Under the pieces are notes generated by a model that was not told where the DNA came from, made no database searches, and saw only the letters and a program-made list of their open reading frames with translations. DNA of 64,000 bases, taken from contig NZ_WHTD01000008.1 of assembly GCF_009379765.1 (NCBI RefSeq), positions 1-64,000 of the forward strand, given 5' to 3'. Position numbers and translations under genes: made by a program. Shown here in pieces: positions 37,999 through 46,757 of this stretch; position 1 is the stretch's first letter, and every line of letters begins with the position of its first letter. The stretch comes from Actinophytocola sp. GTDB lineage: Bacteria; Actinomycetota; Actinomycetes; Mycobacteriales; Pseudonocardiaceae.

Positions 37999-39044
37999 GA
38001 CGCCTCGTATCCGTTGGCGCGCTCGGCCAGCACCTCGTCCAGCAGCGAGAAGTTCCACACCCGGTCCAGCGGGATGTCCTCCTTCTTGCCCTGCGCCGCC
38101 GTCGTCACGTCGAGCACGAGCCGCAGCGCCTTCTCGTCGGTCTTGCCGCCGTCGAACATGTCCCGCTCGATCACCGCGTAGCAGCCCTGCGCCAGCGCGT
38201 CGTCGAAGTCCCATTCGGACCTGAAGAAGTCGACGACCTCGGCCTTGTTGGCCTTGAGGTGGTCCAGTGTCTCGAGTGTGCCGGCGAGGAACCGCTTGAC
38301 CAGCAACGGGTTCTCGGTGACCAGCTGGTCCGAGGTGCCCACGATGGACACCGGCGAGCCGGGGAACTCCGCCGATACCGAGGTGACCTCGCGCAGCCCG
38401 GCGTCCTCGGCGAGGAGCTTGGCCGGCGGGTAGCCGGTGAAACCGTCCGCCTGGCCGTCCTCGACCAGCTGGATGATCTGCTTGGTGTTGGACCTGGTCT
38501 GGATCCAGCTGACGCCGTTCTCGGGGTCGATGTCCGCGCGGCGCAGGATCTCCTTGATCATGTCGTTGGGGCCGAACAGGCGCTTGCCGCGCAGGTCGTC
38601 GACCGAGGAGATGCCGGGCACGGTGTAGAGGCCGAGGTTGTCCTTGAACGTCAGCATGACCGCGTGGACCGGCGCGCCGCGCACCGCGCCGCTGTGCGTC
38701 TGGACGCCTGCGGCGGAGAACTGCAGCTGGCCCGACGCCATGGCGGCGACCGCGTCGGCGATGCCGTCGACGGCCTCGACGTCGAGGCCGAACTTCTCGT
38801 AGATGCCGTGCGAGATCCCCCAACGGGCCCACATGTGGTTGACGCTGGTCGCCCCGGCCGAGACGGTCGCCTTGGCCAGGGGTTCGCCCTTCGCGGCGAG
38901 CAGCGACGGCGCGCCGCCGCCCGCGGGCGCGGCACCGGTGGGCTCGGTGCCGCCACATGCGGAAGCCACACCGACGGCGGCGACCGCGCCGAACAGGCGA
39001 AGGATGTCGCGACGCGGGAGACTCCCGCGGGTGGTGCCTTTCAT
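37995..39044 (-). CDS. ABC transporter substrate-binding protein (NMT1/TauA-like)
   Basis: [32 protein letters not shown]..., [46 protein letters not shown]. Confidence 0.88.
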   Translation of the reverse strand: MKGTTRGSLPRRDILRLFGAVAAVGVASACGGTEPTGAAPAGGGAPSLLAAKGEPLAKATVSAGATSVNHMWARWGISHGIYEKFGLDVEAVDGIADAVAAMASGQLQFSAAGVQTHSGAVRGAPVHAVMLTFKDNLGLYTVPGISSVDDLRGKRLFGPNDMIKEILRRADIDPENGVSWIQTRSNTKQIIQLVEDGQADGFTGYPPAKLLAEDAGLREVTSVSAEFPGSPVSIVGTSDQLVTENPLLVKRFLAGTLETLDHLKANKAEVVDFFRSEWDFDDALAQGCYAVIERDMFDGGKTDEKALRLVLDVTTAAQGKKEDIPLDRVWNFSLLDEVLAERANGYEAS

Positions 39045-39502
39045 GACCTGCCTCCTGTTGGTAGGGGTGCGCCGACGACCTCGTAGGTCGTCGTGATGTC
39101 CGCGACGTGGGACAACGTCGCGTGGACCGAGCAGTCGCCGTGGCACGCGTGTGCCGCGGCGGTGAGGGACTCCTCGTCGAGGTCGTCCCCGGAGACGGCG
39201 AGGTGCATGGCGATCGCGCGGAACACCGCGGGCCGGGTGGTGGCCGGTGCGCCGGTCACCGTGACGTGGAGCGCGCGCGGCACCTTCCCGCGCCGGCGCA
39301 GCTCGGCGACGAAGCTCGCGCCCGAGCAGCCGGCGAGCGCCATCAGCAGCAGGTCCCGGGCGGCGACCGCGCGCCCGTTCGGCCTGCCGATCTTGCCGCC
39401 GAGATCCATGTGGACGTGGTGGCCGTGCTCGTCGGCGGCGTCGAACAGCGCCTCGCCGGGGTCGACGGCGACCTCCACGGTGCGGGTGGTGGAGTTGGCC
39501 AT
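39041..39502 (-). CDS. OsmC-family protein
   Basis: [61 protein letters not shown]...[17 protein letters not shown]. Confidence 0.82.
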   Translation of the reverse strand: MANSTTRTVEVAVDPGEALFDAADEHGHHVHMDLGGKIGRPNGRAVAARDLLLMALAGCSGASFVAELRRRGKVPRALHVTVTGAPATTRPAVFRAIAMHLAVSGDDLDEESLTAAAHACHGDCSVHATLSHVADITTTYEVVGAPLPTGGRS

Positions 39503-39620
39503 GGTGGTGTCCTTTCCCTCGGGGGTCAGGGAGTTGCTTGCGGGAGCGGTGCGGTCGAGTTGGCCACGGTGGTGTCCTTTTCCCCCGGGTCAGGGAGTTG
39601 CTCACGGGAGCGGCTCGATC
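39492..39620. repeat. 65 bp direct tandem duplication over the OsmC start region
   Basis: GAGTTGGCC(A/C)... at 39492 and 39557: GAGTTGGCCATGGTGGTGTCCTTT... / GAGTTGGCCACGGTGGTGTCCTTT.... Confidence 0.85.
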
Positions 39621-41896
39621 CGGCACGGGTAGTCCTTCACCGGCACCGACCCGGAGATGGGGTCGCGGACCGCGTTGCTGATGACCAGGTTGACGTTGGC
39701 GCCGTCGGCGGAGAACGGGTCGTGCCCGGGCAGGCCCAGCTCCTCGCACGCCTCCCACCACCCGGTCTGCGTGGCCACCACGCCCGCGGCGACCGAGGTG
39801 GTCAGCCGGGCGCGCAGCCGGATCGCGCCGGTGGCGGTGGCGAGCCGGACCATCGCGCCGTCCAGCACGCCGTGCGCGCGGGCGTCGTCCGGGTGCACCT
39901 CGAGGTAGGGCTCGGGCACCTGCTCGCGCAGCGCCGGAATGCCGCGGCCGGTGCTGTGCGTGAACTGGCGCAGCTTGCTCGAGGTGAGCACCAGGGGGAA
40001 CTCGGCGGTGAACGCCGCGGTGCGGTCGGTGGCGGCGGGCAGCGGGTCGTAGCCGTGGGTCAGGAACGTCTCGGAGTACAGCTCCACCTTGCGGGTCGGC
40101 GTGGCGAAGCCGGTCACCTTCCCGGCGTCGTCGGTCCGCTCGTGGCGGCGGAACGTGACCGTCGCGGTCGGCCGGCGCAGGCCGCCGGGATGCGCCTCCA
40201 GCTCGTCGAGGGTGAGCCCGGTGCCGCGCAGCTGCTCGGCGTAGGCCGCGCGGACGTCACCGTCCCAGAAGGACTCGCCGAGGCCGAGCCGGACCGCGAG
40301 GTCGAAGATGACCTCGACGTCGGGCCGGGACTCGTGCCGCGGGACGAGCACCGGCGCCCGGTACTGGGTGTGCGCCTGGGTGACCGGACCGCCGCCGAAC
40401 GTGGTCGCGAGTCCCGGCGACTCCCACGGCGTCGCGGCCGGCAGCAGCAGGTCGGCGAACCGCGCGGTCGGGTTCTCGACCATGTCGACGTGCACGTGGA
40501 AGTCCAGTGCCCGCAACGCTTCCCGGCCGCGGCGGCTGTCGCCGTTCTGCAGCAGCGCGTTGCCGCCGAACGCGACGAGCGCGCGGACCGGGTAGGGCCG
40601 GTCGTCGAGCGCGGCGTCGTACACGTCGTAGGCGGCGACGCCGTGCTTCGGCGCGCCGAGCGGTCGTTCCGCGAGCCCGAGGCGGGTCGCCGCGGCCGGC
40701 CGGAGCTTCGGCAGGCCGCCGGGGGAGCCGAACGTGACGTTGCCGCCCGGCGCCTCCAGCCAGCCGGTCAGCGCGTACAGGACGCCGAGCGCGCGGCTGG
40801 TCTGCGCGGTGTCGGTGTGCTGCTCCACGCCGTTGTAGGTGTCGTAGCACAGGGCGCCGGAGGAGCCGACGTGCTCGGCGAGCCGCCGGAGGTCTACTTC
40901 GGACACCCTGGTGAGCCCGGCCACGGTCGCCGGGTCGTAGCGCGCGGCCCGCTCGGCGAGCAGCGTGAACGCGCTGCGCATGCCCGGCCGGTCCACCCGC
41001 AGCCGGGGCCGGACCGGCCAGGTCGACGGGTGCCGCTCGACGTCCACCGCACGCGCCGCGGTTCCGTCCCACACCACGAAGTCGCCGGCATCGCCGCCGG
41101 AGCGCAGGAACCGGCCGGTCGCGGTGTCCACGAGGAACGGCCCGTTCGTCCACCAGGTCACGAAGTCGTGGTCGAACGTGCCGTCGGCGAGCAGAAGGTG
41201 CAGCACGCCCAGCGCGAGCGCCGCGTCGGTGCCCGGCCGCGGCCGGATCCACAGGTCGGCCCGCTCGGTGGTCGTGGTGGCCCGCGGGTCGACCACCGCG
41301 AGCCGGGCGCCGCGCCGGGTCGCCTCCTGGATCCGCCGCCAGGTCTGGAGGTGCGACGCGGCCGGGTTGTGGCCCCACACGAGGATCGCGGCGGCCGCCT
41401 CGTAGTGCGCGGTCGGCAGCCGCCCGCCGAACGTGTACGCGGCGCCGCCACCCCGGCCCCAACTGCAGATGTGGCCCGTCGTCAGCACGTTGGGCGAGCC
41501 GAACGCGGTGGCGAGCCGGTCGAGGAACGGCGACCAGTCACCGGCGTGGCTGCCGCCCGGCGCGGGCCGGGTGAACACCACCGACTCCGGGCCGTACCGC
41601 GCGGCGAGCGCACGCAGCCGGTCCGCCGCGAACGACAACGCCTCGTCCCAGGAGATCCGCTCCCAGCCCGGGTCGCCGGCCGTCTTCGGGTTGGTGCGCC
41701 GCATCGGGTACCGCAGCCGGCCCGGGTCGTGCACGAACTGCGGGGCCGCGGCGCCCTTCACGCAGAACGCGTGGTTGGGATGGTCCGGGTCGGCGCGGAC
41801 CGACAGCAGCACGTCGTCGGCCGACACCACCGCCACCGATCCGCACCGGGACTTGCACTGCGCGCAGTAGCCACGCACCGTTCGGCCGGCCGCCAT
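39602..41896 (-). CDS. Molybdopterin (DMSO reductase family) oxidoreductase, catalytic subunit
   Basis: CAQCKSRCGSVAVVSADDVLLSVRADPDHPNHAFCVKG [4Fe-4S] motif, GWERISWDEALSFAADRLRAL, ILVWGHNPAASHLQTWRRIQEATRRGARLAVVDPRATTT. Confidence 0.9.
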   Translation of the reverse strand: MAAGRTVRGYCAQCKSRCGSVAVVSADDVLLSVRADPDHPNHAFCVKGAAAPQFVHDPGRLRYPMRRTNPKTAGDPGWERISWDEALSFAADRLRALAARYGPESVVFTRPAPGGSHAGDWSPFLDRLATAFGSPNVLTTGHICSWGRGGGAAYTFGGRLPTAHYEAAAAILVWGHNPAASHLQTWRRIQEATRRGARLAVVDPRATTTTERADLWIRPRPGTDAALALGVLHLLLADGTFDHDFVTWWTNGPFLVDTATGRFLRSGGDAGDFVVWDGTAARAVDVERHPSTWPVRPRLRVDRPGMRSAFTLLAERAARYDPATVAGLTRVSEVDLRRLAEHVGSSGALCYDTYNGVEQHTDTAQTSRALGVLYALTGWLEAPGGNVTFGSPGGLPKLRPAAATRLGLAERPLGAPKHGVAAYDVYDAALDDRPYPVRALVAFGGNALLQNGDSRRGREALRALDFHVHVDMVENPTARFADLLLPAATPWESPGLATTFGGGPVTQAHTQYRAPVLVPRHESRPDVEVIFDLAVRLGLGESFWDGDVRAAYAEQLRGTGLTLDELEAHPGGLRRPTATVTFRRHERTDDAGKVTGFATPTRKVELYSETFLTHGYDPLPAATDRTAAFTAEFPLVLTSSKLRQFTHSTGRGIPALREQVPEPYLEVHPDDARAHGVLDGAMVRLATATGAIRLRARLTTSVAAGVVATQTGWWEACEELGLPGHDPFSADGANVNLVISNAVRDPISGSVPVKDYPCRIEPLP

Positions 41897-41927
41897 GGCT
41901 GGTTCCTCTCACTCAGCCGCGGCGGCC

Positions 41928-42080
41928 CTAGTCCGCCTCCCCGGATTTTTATGCGGGGGTTGCGTCCCGGCACAGGTGCGGGTGGCAAGGTGGATTGTGG
42001 CTGGGTATCGTCACGTTCCCCTGAGGTATCTGTTGATCGAGCGCGGACTTTCGCACAAAGATCCACGGGACAGGGACTAG
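41928..42080. repeat. Dispersed repeat R1, copy 4 (inverted, diverged)
   Basis: CTAGTCCGCCTCCCCGGATTTTTATG...TTCCCCTGAGG...GATCCACGGGACAGGGACTAG; ends match R1 ends in reverse. Confidence 0.75.
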
Positions 42081-43126
42081 CCGATCGCTTCCTTGACGAT
42101 GTCGGCGGCGACGGCCTTCTCGTAGTCCACGCCGAGGGGCGTGCCGCTCGTGTCGGCGAAGTCGGACAGCGCCTTGAACGCCTCGGGCGTGATCAACGGC
42201 GAGTCCGGCACGGACTTGACTGAGTAGGCGTAGGCCGCGTCGAACGTCTTCGCGTCGAGGTCGGGGAACTCCTTGCGCAGGCAGGGCTTGCCGGCGTCGG
42301 GGTCGTCCCGCAGGAGCTTCATGGCGTCGGCGATGCCGGCCACGAGCGCCTTGACCTTGTCCGGGTTCTGCGCGAGCTCCCGGGTGTTCGCCGAGCCGAC
42401 CAGGTAGGGGTACTGGGTCAGCTCCTCGAACTCGTCACCGGAGAACAGGATCTTGCCGATCCCCTGCGACTCGGCCTGGTTGCCGTTGGGCGGCGAGCCG
42501 GCGAGCCCGCCGATCTTGTCGATCTTCATCGCGGCGAACATGTTGCTGTAGTTGTTCAGCGCGAGCATCCGGATGTCCTTGTCCGGGTCCATCCCGAACT
42601 TCGGCAGCACGAACCGCAGGAGCTGGTCGATCGAGTCGCCCGGGTTGAGGATCGCGACGGTCTCGCCACGCAGCGCGTGCACCCGGTCCTCGAGCGAGGA
42701 GTCCGGGGTGACGCCCGTCGCGTCGATGAGCTTGTTGCTGCCGACGACCTGCACGCCGTAGCCGCGGCTCGCGTTGAACAGCATCTGGACCGGGGCGCCC
42801 TCGCGGATCGGGCTCACCGCCGCGGGCGCGCCGGTCATCGCCGACAGCGCGTCGCCGGAGACCAGGCCGGCGATGGCGGCGGTGGTGCCCTGCGGGGAGA
42901 CGGTCAGCTCGACGTCCAGGCCGTGATCGGTGAAGTAGTTCTCGCACACCGCCACGTACGCGGCGGCCCAGGTGATGACCTTGCCGCCCAACACGATCGT
43001 GGCCGAGCCGAGGTCGGTCGTGCCTGAGCCGCTGTCCGCGGCTCCCTCGTCGCCGCACGAGGTGAGACCGAGGACCAGTGCGAGAGCGGCGGTCGCGGCG
43101 CCGATGCCGCGAATCGTGCGAACCAT
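42077..43126 (-). CDS. ABC transporter substrate-binding lipoprotein (NMT1/TauA-like)
   Basis: LALVLGLTSCGDEGAADSGSGTTDLGSATIVLGGKVITWAAAYVAVCENYFTDHGLDVELTVSPQGTTAAIAGLVSGDALSAMTG. Confidence 0.88.
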   Translation of the reverse strand: MVRTIRGIGAATAALALVLGLTSCGDEGAADSGSGTTDLGSATIVLGGKVITWAAAYVAVCENYFTDHGLDVELTVSPQGTTAAIAGLVSGDALSAMTGAPAAVSPIREGAPVQMLFNASRGYGVQVVGSNKLIDATGVTPDSSLEDRVHALRGETVAILNPGDSIDQLLRFVLPKFGMDPDKDIRMLALNNYSNMFAAMKIDKIGGLAGSPPNGNQAESQGIGKILFSGDEFEELTQYPYLVGSANTRELAQNPDKVKALVAGIADAMKLLRDDPDAGKPCLRKEFPDLDAKTFDAAYAYSVKSVPDSPLITPEAFKALSDFADTSGTPLGVDYEKAVAADIVKEAIG

Positions 43127-43138
43127 GTCACGACCTCC

Positions 43139-43163
43139 ATAGATGATATATCATCTTAAGATG
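43139..43163. promoter_or_regulatory. AT-rich palindromic operator
   Basis: ATAGATGATATATCATCTTAAGATG; GATGATATATCATC is a perfect 14 bp palindrome. Confidence 0.65.
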
Positions 43164-43308
43164 TACCCGGAGTGCTGTCAACGGACCCGACTGTCACCTT
43201 GGGTGACGACACGCCTGGATCGGAACCTTTTCCGAACCTGCACGAGTTGGCTATATCGTTTAGTTCACCCTGCGTACACTGAGGCGTACCGCAGCGCGAG
43301 GAGAGGTC

Positions 43309-44049
43309 ATGGCGCGCACATCGATCATGAACAGTGAAGGCAGACCTGACGGCCTGCAGGACTTCGTCGCGCGCCGGTTGGCCAAGGCGATCGCGTCGGG
43401 TGATCTCCCGCCGGGGACCCGCCTGTCGCCCGCCCGGCTGGCCGAGGACCTCGGCGTGTCGCACATTCCGGTCCGCGAGGCACTCGCCGCGCTGGAGGCG
43501 GTCGGGCAGGTGAAGCGGATCCCCCGGGTCGGGTTCTTCGTCGCGGAGCTGTCCACGGACGACATCGAGGACATCTACCACTGGCGGCAGGTGCTCGAGG
43601 ACGAGGCGCACCGGCTGGGCGTGCCGAAGCTGGAGGAGGCCGACCTCGCGCGGATGCGCGAGATCAACAGCGACATGCTCAAGGCGGTCCACGACCGCAA
43701 CACGCCCGCGTTCGTCGAGCTGAACCGGACCTTCCACTTCGTGCCGTTCGAGCGGGCGGGCAGTGAGCACCTCATCCGGTTCGTCACCCACCTGTGGGAC
43801 GCCGCGGCGCGCTACCAGAACACGATGGCCTACGTGCGGGTGCCGAAGGATCTGCTCCAGGAGCACCACGACGGGCTGATGTCCGCGTTCGAGGCTCGCG
43901 ACGTTGGCGCGGTCAACGGCTGGATGGCCAGGCACCGGGGGATCACCCTGGACGCCATCCGCAAGATCCACGCCGCCGCCGCCGAGGCGGAGAAAGCGGA
44001 GAAGTCCGAGAAAGCCAAGAAGGCCGAGAAGGCCGGGCAGAAGGCCTGA
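43309..44049 (+). CDS. GntR-family regulator with FCD domain
   Basis: LAKAIASGDLPPGTRLSPARLAEDLGVSHIPVREALAALEAVGQVKRIPRVGFFVAEL, FCD-type helical C-terminus. Confidence 0.92.
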   Translation: MARTSIMNSEGRPDGLQDFVARRLAKAIASGDLPPGTRLSPARLAEDLGVSHIPVREALAALEAVGQVKRIPRVGFFVAELSTDDIEDIYHWRQVLEDEAHRLGVPKLEEADLARMREINSDMLKAVHDRNTPAFVELNRTFHFVPFERAGSEHLIRFVTHLWDAAARYQNTMAYVRVPKDLLQEHHDGLMSAFEARDVGAVNGWMARHRGITLDAIRKIHAAAAEAEKAEKSEKAKKAEKAGQKA

Positions 44050-44054
44050 GCCCG

Positions 44055-44885
44055 CTACATCTCGCCGCCTCTCAGCATGTCGTCCTGCAGGATCGCCCAC
44101 AGCTCCTGCTGGAGCTCGCGGAAGCGGTCGTGGAAGCGGACGTCGAACACGTCCCGAGGGTGCTGGATGTCGATGGTCTTGATCGTGCGCATCGTGCCCG
44201 GCCGGGACGAGACCACGACCACCCGGTCGGACAGCGTCACCGCCTCGGCCAGGTCGTGGGTGACGAACAGGATCGTCGTCCCCTCGCCCGACCACAGCCG
44301 TAGCAGCTCCTGCTGGAGCACGAGCTTGAGCTGCGCGTCCAGGGCGCCGAACGGCTCGTCCATGAGCAGCGTCTCGGGCTGGTAGATCAGCGTGCGGGCG
44401 AGCACGACCCGCTTGCGCATGCCGCCGGAGAGCTCCGCGGGGTAGTGGTTGCCGAAGTCGGTGAGGCCCACCTTCTCGATCATCTCGTCGATCAGCTCGG
44501 TCCGCTCCGCGCGCGGGTGGTGGCGGATCTCCAGCGGGATGGCGATGTTCTGCCGGACCGTGCGCCACGGCAGCAGCGTGTCGGCCTGGGTGACGTAGCC
44601 GACGTTGGTGTTCACCGCGTCGACCGGCTCGCCCTTGTAGCGCACGCTCCCGCTGGACGGCTTCATCAGCCCGGCGGTGATGTTGAGCAGGGTGGACTTG
44701 CCGCAGCCGCTGGGCCCCACGATGCTGACGAACTCGCCGGGCCGCACGTCGAAGTGCGCGTCGCCGAGGGCCTGGAACGGTTTGCTCTTCTTGAAGAAGC
44801 GCTTCCCCACATGGTCGAAGGAGATCATCGGCGGCACGTCCGCCCCGGCCTCCTGGCTGTCCAGCACTTGCGTCTCCTGCCGCAT
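44055..44885 (-). CDS. ABC transporter ATP-binding protein (SsuB/TauB-like)
   Basis: [61 protein letters not shown]. Confidence 0.92.
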   Translation of the reverse strand: MRQETQVLDSQEAGADVPPMISFDHVGKRFFKKSKPFQALGDAHFDVRPGEFVSIVGPSGCGKSTLLNITAGLMKPSSGSVRYKGEPVDAVNTNVGYVTQADTLLPWRTVRQNIAIPLEIRHHPRAERTELIDEMIEKVGLTDFGNHYPAELSGGMRKRVVLARTLIYQPETLLMDEPFGALDAQLKLVLQQELLRLWSGEGTTILFVTHDLAEAVTLSDRVVVVSSRPGTMRTIKTIDIQHPRDVFDVRFHDRFRELQQELWAILQDDMLRGGEM

Positions 44886-44917
44886 CGAAAACCCTCCTAC
44901 GCCGTCGTATTCGGTTG

Positions 44918-45652
44918 TCAGCTGTTGCGGCGCCGCAGCGACCACATCTGGGAGCCCCGCTCCAGCTCCAGCGCCACCGGCCAGGACACACCCGGCGGGT
45001 CGAGCTCGCGGCGCATCGACCCGAGCACCCGCCTGGACAGCTCCGGGTCGCGCGCCGCGGCGGCGGCCAGCTCGCGGGCCCGCGCGTCCACGTCGGCGGC
45101 GTCGACCGACTCCCATGCCAGGCCGAGCTCCGCCGCCCTCGTCCCGGACACCTCCGCGCCGAACAACCCGATCGCGGCCGCCGCCTCCCGGCTGACCACC
45201 CGGCCGAGCAGGGTGAAGTGGCCACCGCCGGGGTGGAGGCCGATCCGGGTGAAGCCGGCGATGATCCGCGTGTCGTGTGCGACGATCCGCAGGTCCGTGG
45301 CCAGCAGCAGGTTGACCCCCGCGCCGACCGCCGCACCCTGGACCGCGGCGATCGTCGGCACCGACATGTTCCCGACCCGGACGAACGCGTCGTAGATGGA
45401 GCCGAGCTCGGCGAACCGTTCCGGGTCGGCGGGGTCCTCGCCGGCCCGGGCCAGGACCTCGCGCTCGGCGCCGGAGCAGAACGTGCCGCCCCCGCCGCGC
45501 ACGATGACCGCGCCGACGGCCGGGTCGGCGTCGACCTGGTCGCACACCTGCACGAGCCGCCGCGACGACTCCGGGTTCAGCGCGTTGCGGGTCTTGGGTG
45601 AGTCGATGGTGATCGTGGCGATCCCGTCGGTGACCTCGACATCGATAGTCAT
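44918..45652 (-). CDS. Enoyl-CoA hydratase/isomerase family protein
   Basis: DGIATITIDSPKTRNALNPESSRRLV, VPTIAAVQGAAVGAGVNLLLATDLRIVAHDTRIIAGFTRIGLHPGGG. Confidence 0.9.
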   Translation of the reverse strand: MTIDVEVTDGIATITIDSPKTRNALNPESSRRLVQVCDQVDADPAVGAVIVRGGGGTFCSGAEREVLARAGEDPADPERFAELGSIYDAFVRVGNMSVPTIAAVQGAAVGAGVNLLLATDLRIVAHDTRIIAGFTRIGLHPGGGHFTLLGRVVSREAAAAIGLFGAEVSGTRAAELGLAWESVDAADVDARARELAAAAARDPELSRRVLGSMRRELDPPGVSWPVALELERGSQMWSLRRRNS

Positions 45653-45671
45653 CGGTGGTTGCTCGGCCTCT

Positions 45672-46757
45672 CTAGTAGCGGAACTCCATGACACTCTTGA
45701 CCGGGGTGCCGTCCTCGAGTGTGATCGGGTTGACAGGCACCATCGTCGCCTCTCCGAAGCTCGGTGAGATCACCGAGTGCGGCCCGGGCCCGCCAGCGAC
45801 CACGATGTTGATCTCCGCCGGGCTGTCCGCCAGCGGGATGCCCGCGTCGGGGTGGTCGGACCGGTAGCGCCGGGGCCTGCGGTGGCGGACCATGCCGTTC
45901 AGCGTCTCCGGCGGGAAGTCCGACACCTTCACCCTGGAGTGCTCGTAGAGGAACTCCCGCACGTCGTTCTTGGTGAACCCGTCCTCGGCGAGGATCTGCG
46001 CGTGCTCGGGGCAGAAGAGGATCAGCGGGCCGCCGCCGAGCTGGACGTTCTGGTGGCCCGCGCTCGCCGCGGCCGAGCAGAACGTGCGCAGGATCCCGGT
46101 CGCGCTGCGGCTCGCCAGCTCCAGCACGTTCTGCGTGCCGGTGACCGAGAACAGCGACACCGCGCTCGTCTCCACGTCGTAGCCGCGCTCGACGTGGAAC
46201 GGCTCCCACGGCGACTCGGCCTCGTTCTCCGCGATGCACATGCCGTACTTGCCCGGCTGGCCCTGGGTCGACTTGTCCATCGTCTGCGGCGCGCCGCCGC
46301 CGATGTTCATCATGCAGAGCCGCACCGCCCGGCCGACCGTGGCGTTGGCCCGGAAGCCCTGGCCGAGGCAGTTGCCCTTGCCGTTGAAGCCCAGCTCGTC
46401 GGCGATCGGGCCGTTGACCATCACCATCACCGCCACCGGGTTGGTGGTGGCCTGGATGCCGAACGTGTTGAAGTCCGGGTGCGCGAGGCCGCGCACCGCG
46501 GCGAGCACCACCGGCAGGTACTCCGGCTTGCAGCCCGCCATGACCGCGTTGACCGCGACGTTGTGCACGGTCGCCTCGGCCCGGGTCGCCGGGATCCTCC
46601 CGAGCGAGGAGTGCGGGTCGAGGTCGGTGAACTCCAGCGCGGCCGCGACCGCGTCCTCGGTGGGTGGCACGATCGGCAGGCCGTCGGTCCAGCCCTGGTC
46701 CGCGTAGTGGTCGAGTACGTCGGCGAGCTCGCCTTCGATGGTCAGCAGCTCGGGCAT
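45672..46757 (-). CDS. UGSC-associated partner protein, paralog 6
   Basis: WTDGLPIVPPTEDAVAAAL, VMAGCKPEYLPVVLAAVRGL, GIQATTNPVAVMVMVNGPIADELGFNGKGNCLGQGFRANATVGRAVRLCMMNIGGGAPQTMDKSTQGQPGKYGMCIAENEAESPWEPFHVERG. Confidence 0.85.
   Translation of the reverse strand: MPELLTIEGELADVLDHYADQGWTDGLPIVPPTEDAVAAALEFTDLDPHSSLGRIPATRAEATVHNVAVNAVMAGCKPEYLPVVLAAVRGLAHPDFNTFGIQATTNPVAVMVMVNGPIADELGFNGKGNCLGQGFRANATVGRAVRLCMMNIGGGAPQTMDKSTQGQPGKYGMCIAENEAESPWEPFHVERGYDVETSAVSLFSVTGTQNVLELASRSATGILRTFCSAAASAGHQNVQLGGGPLILFCPEHAQILAEDGFTKNDVREFLYEHSRVKVSDFPPETLNGMVRHRRPRRYRSDHPDAGIPLADSPAEINIVVAGGPGPHSVISPSFGEATMVPVNPITLEDGTPVKSVMEFRY

Noticed and set aside
39107-42223. 1038-aa forward ORF
   Set aside because: Shadow ORF opposite the molybdopterin oxidoreductase, which has clear conserved motifs.
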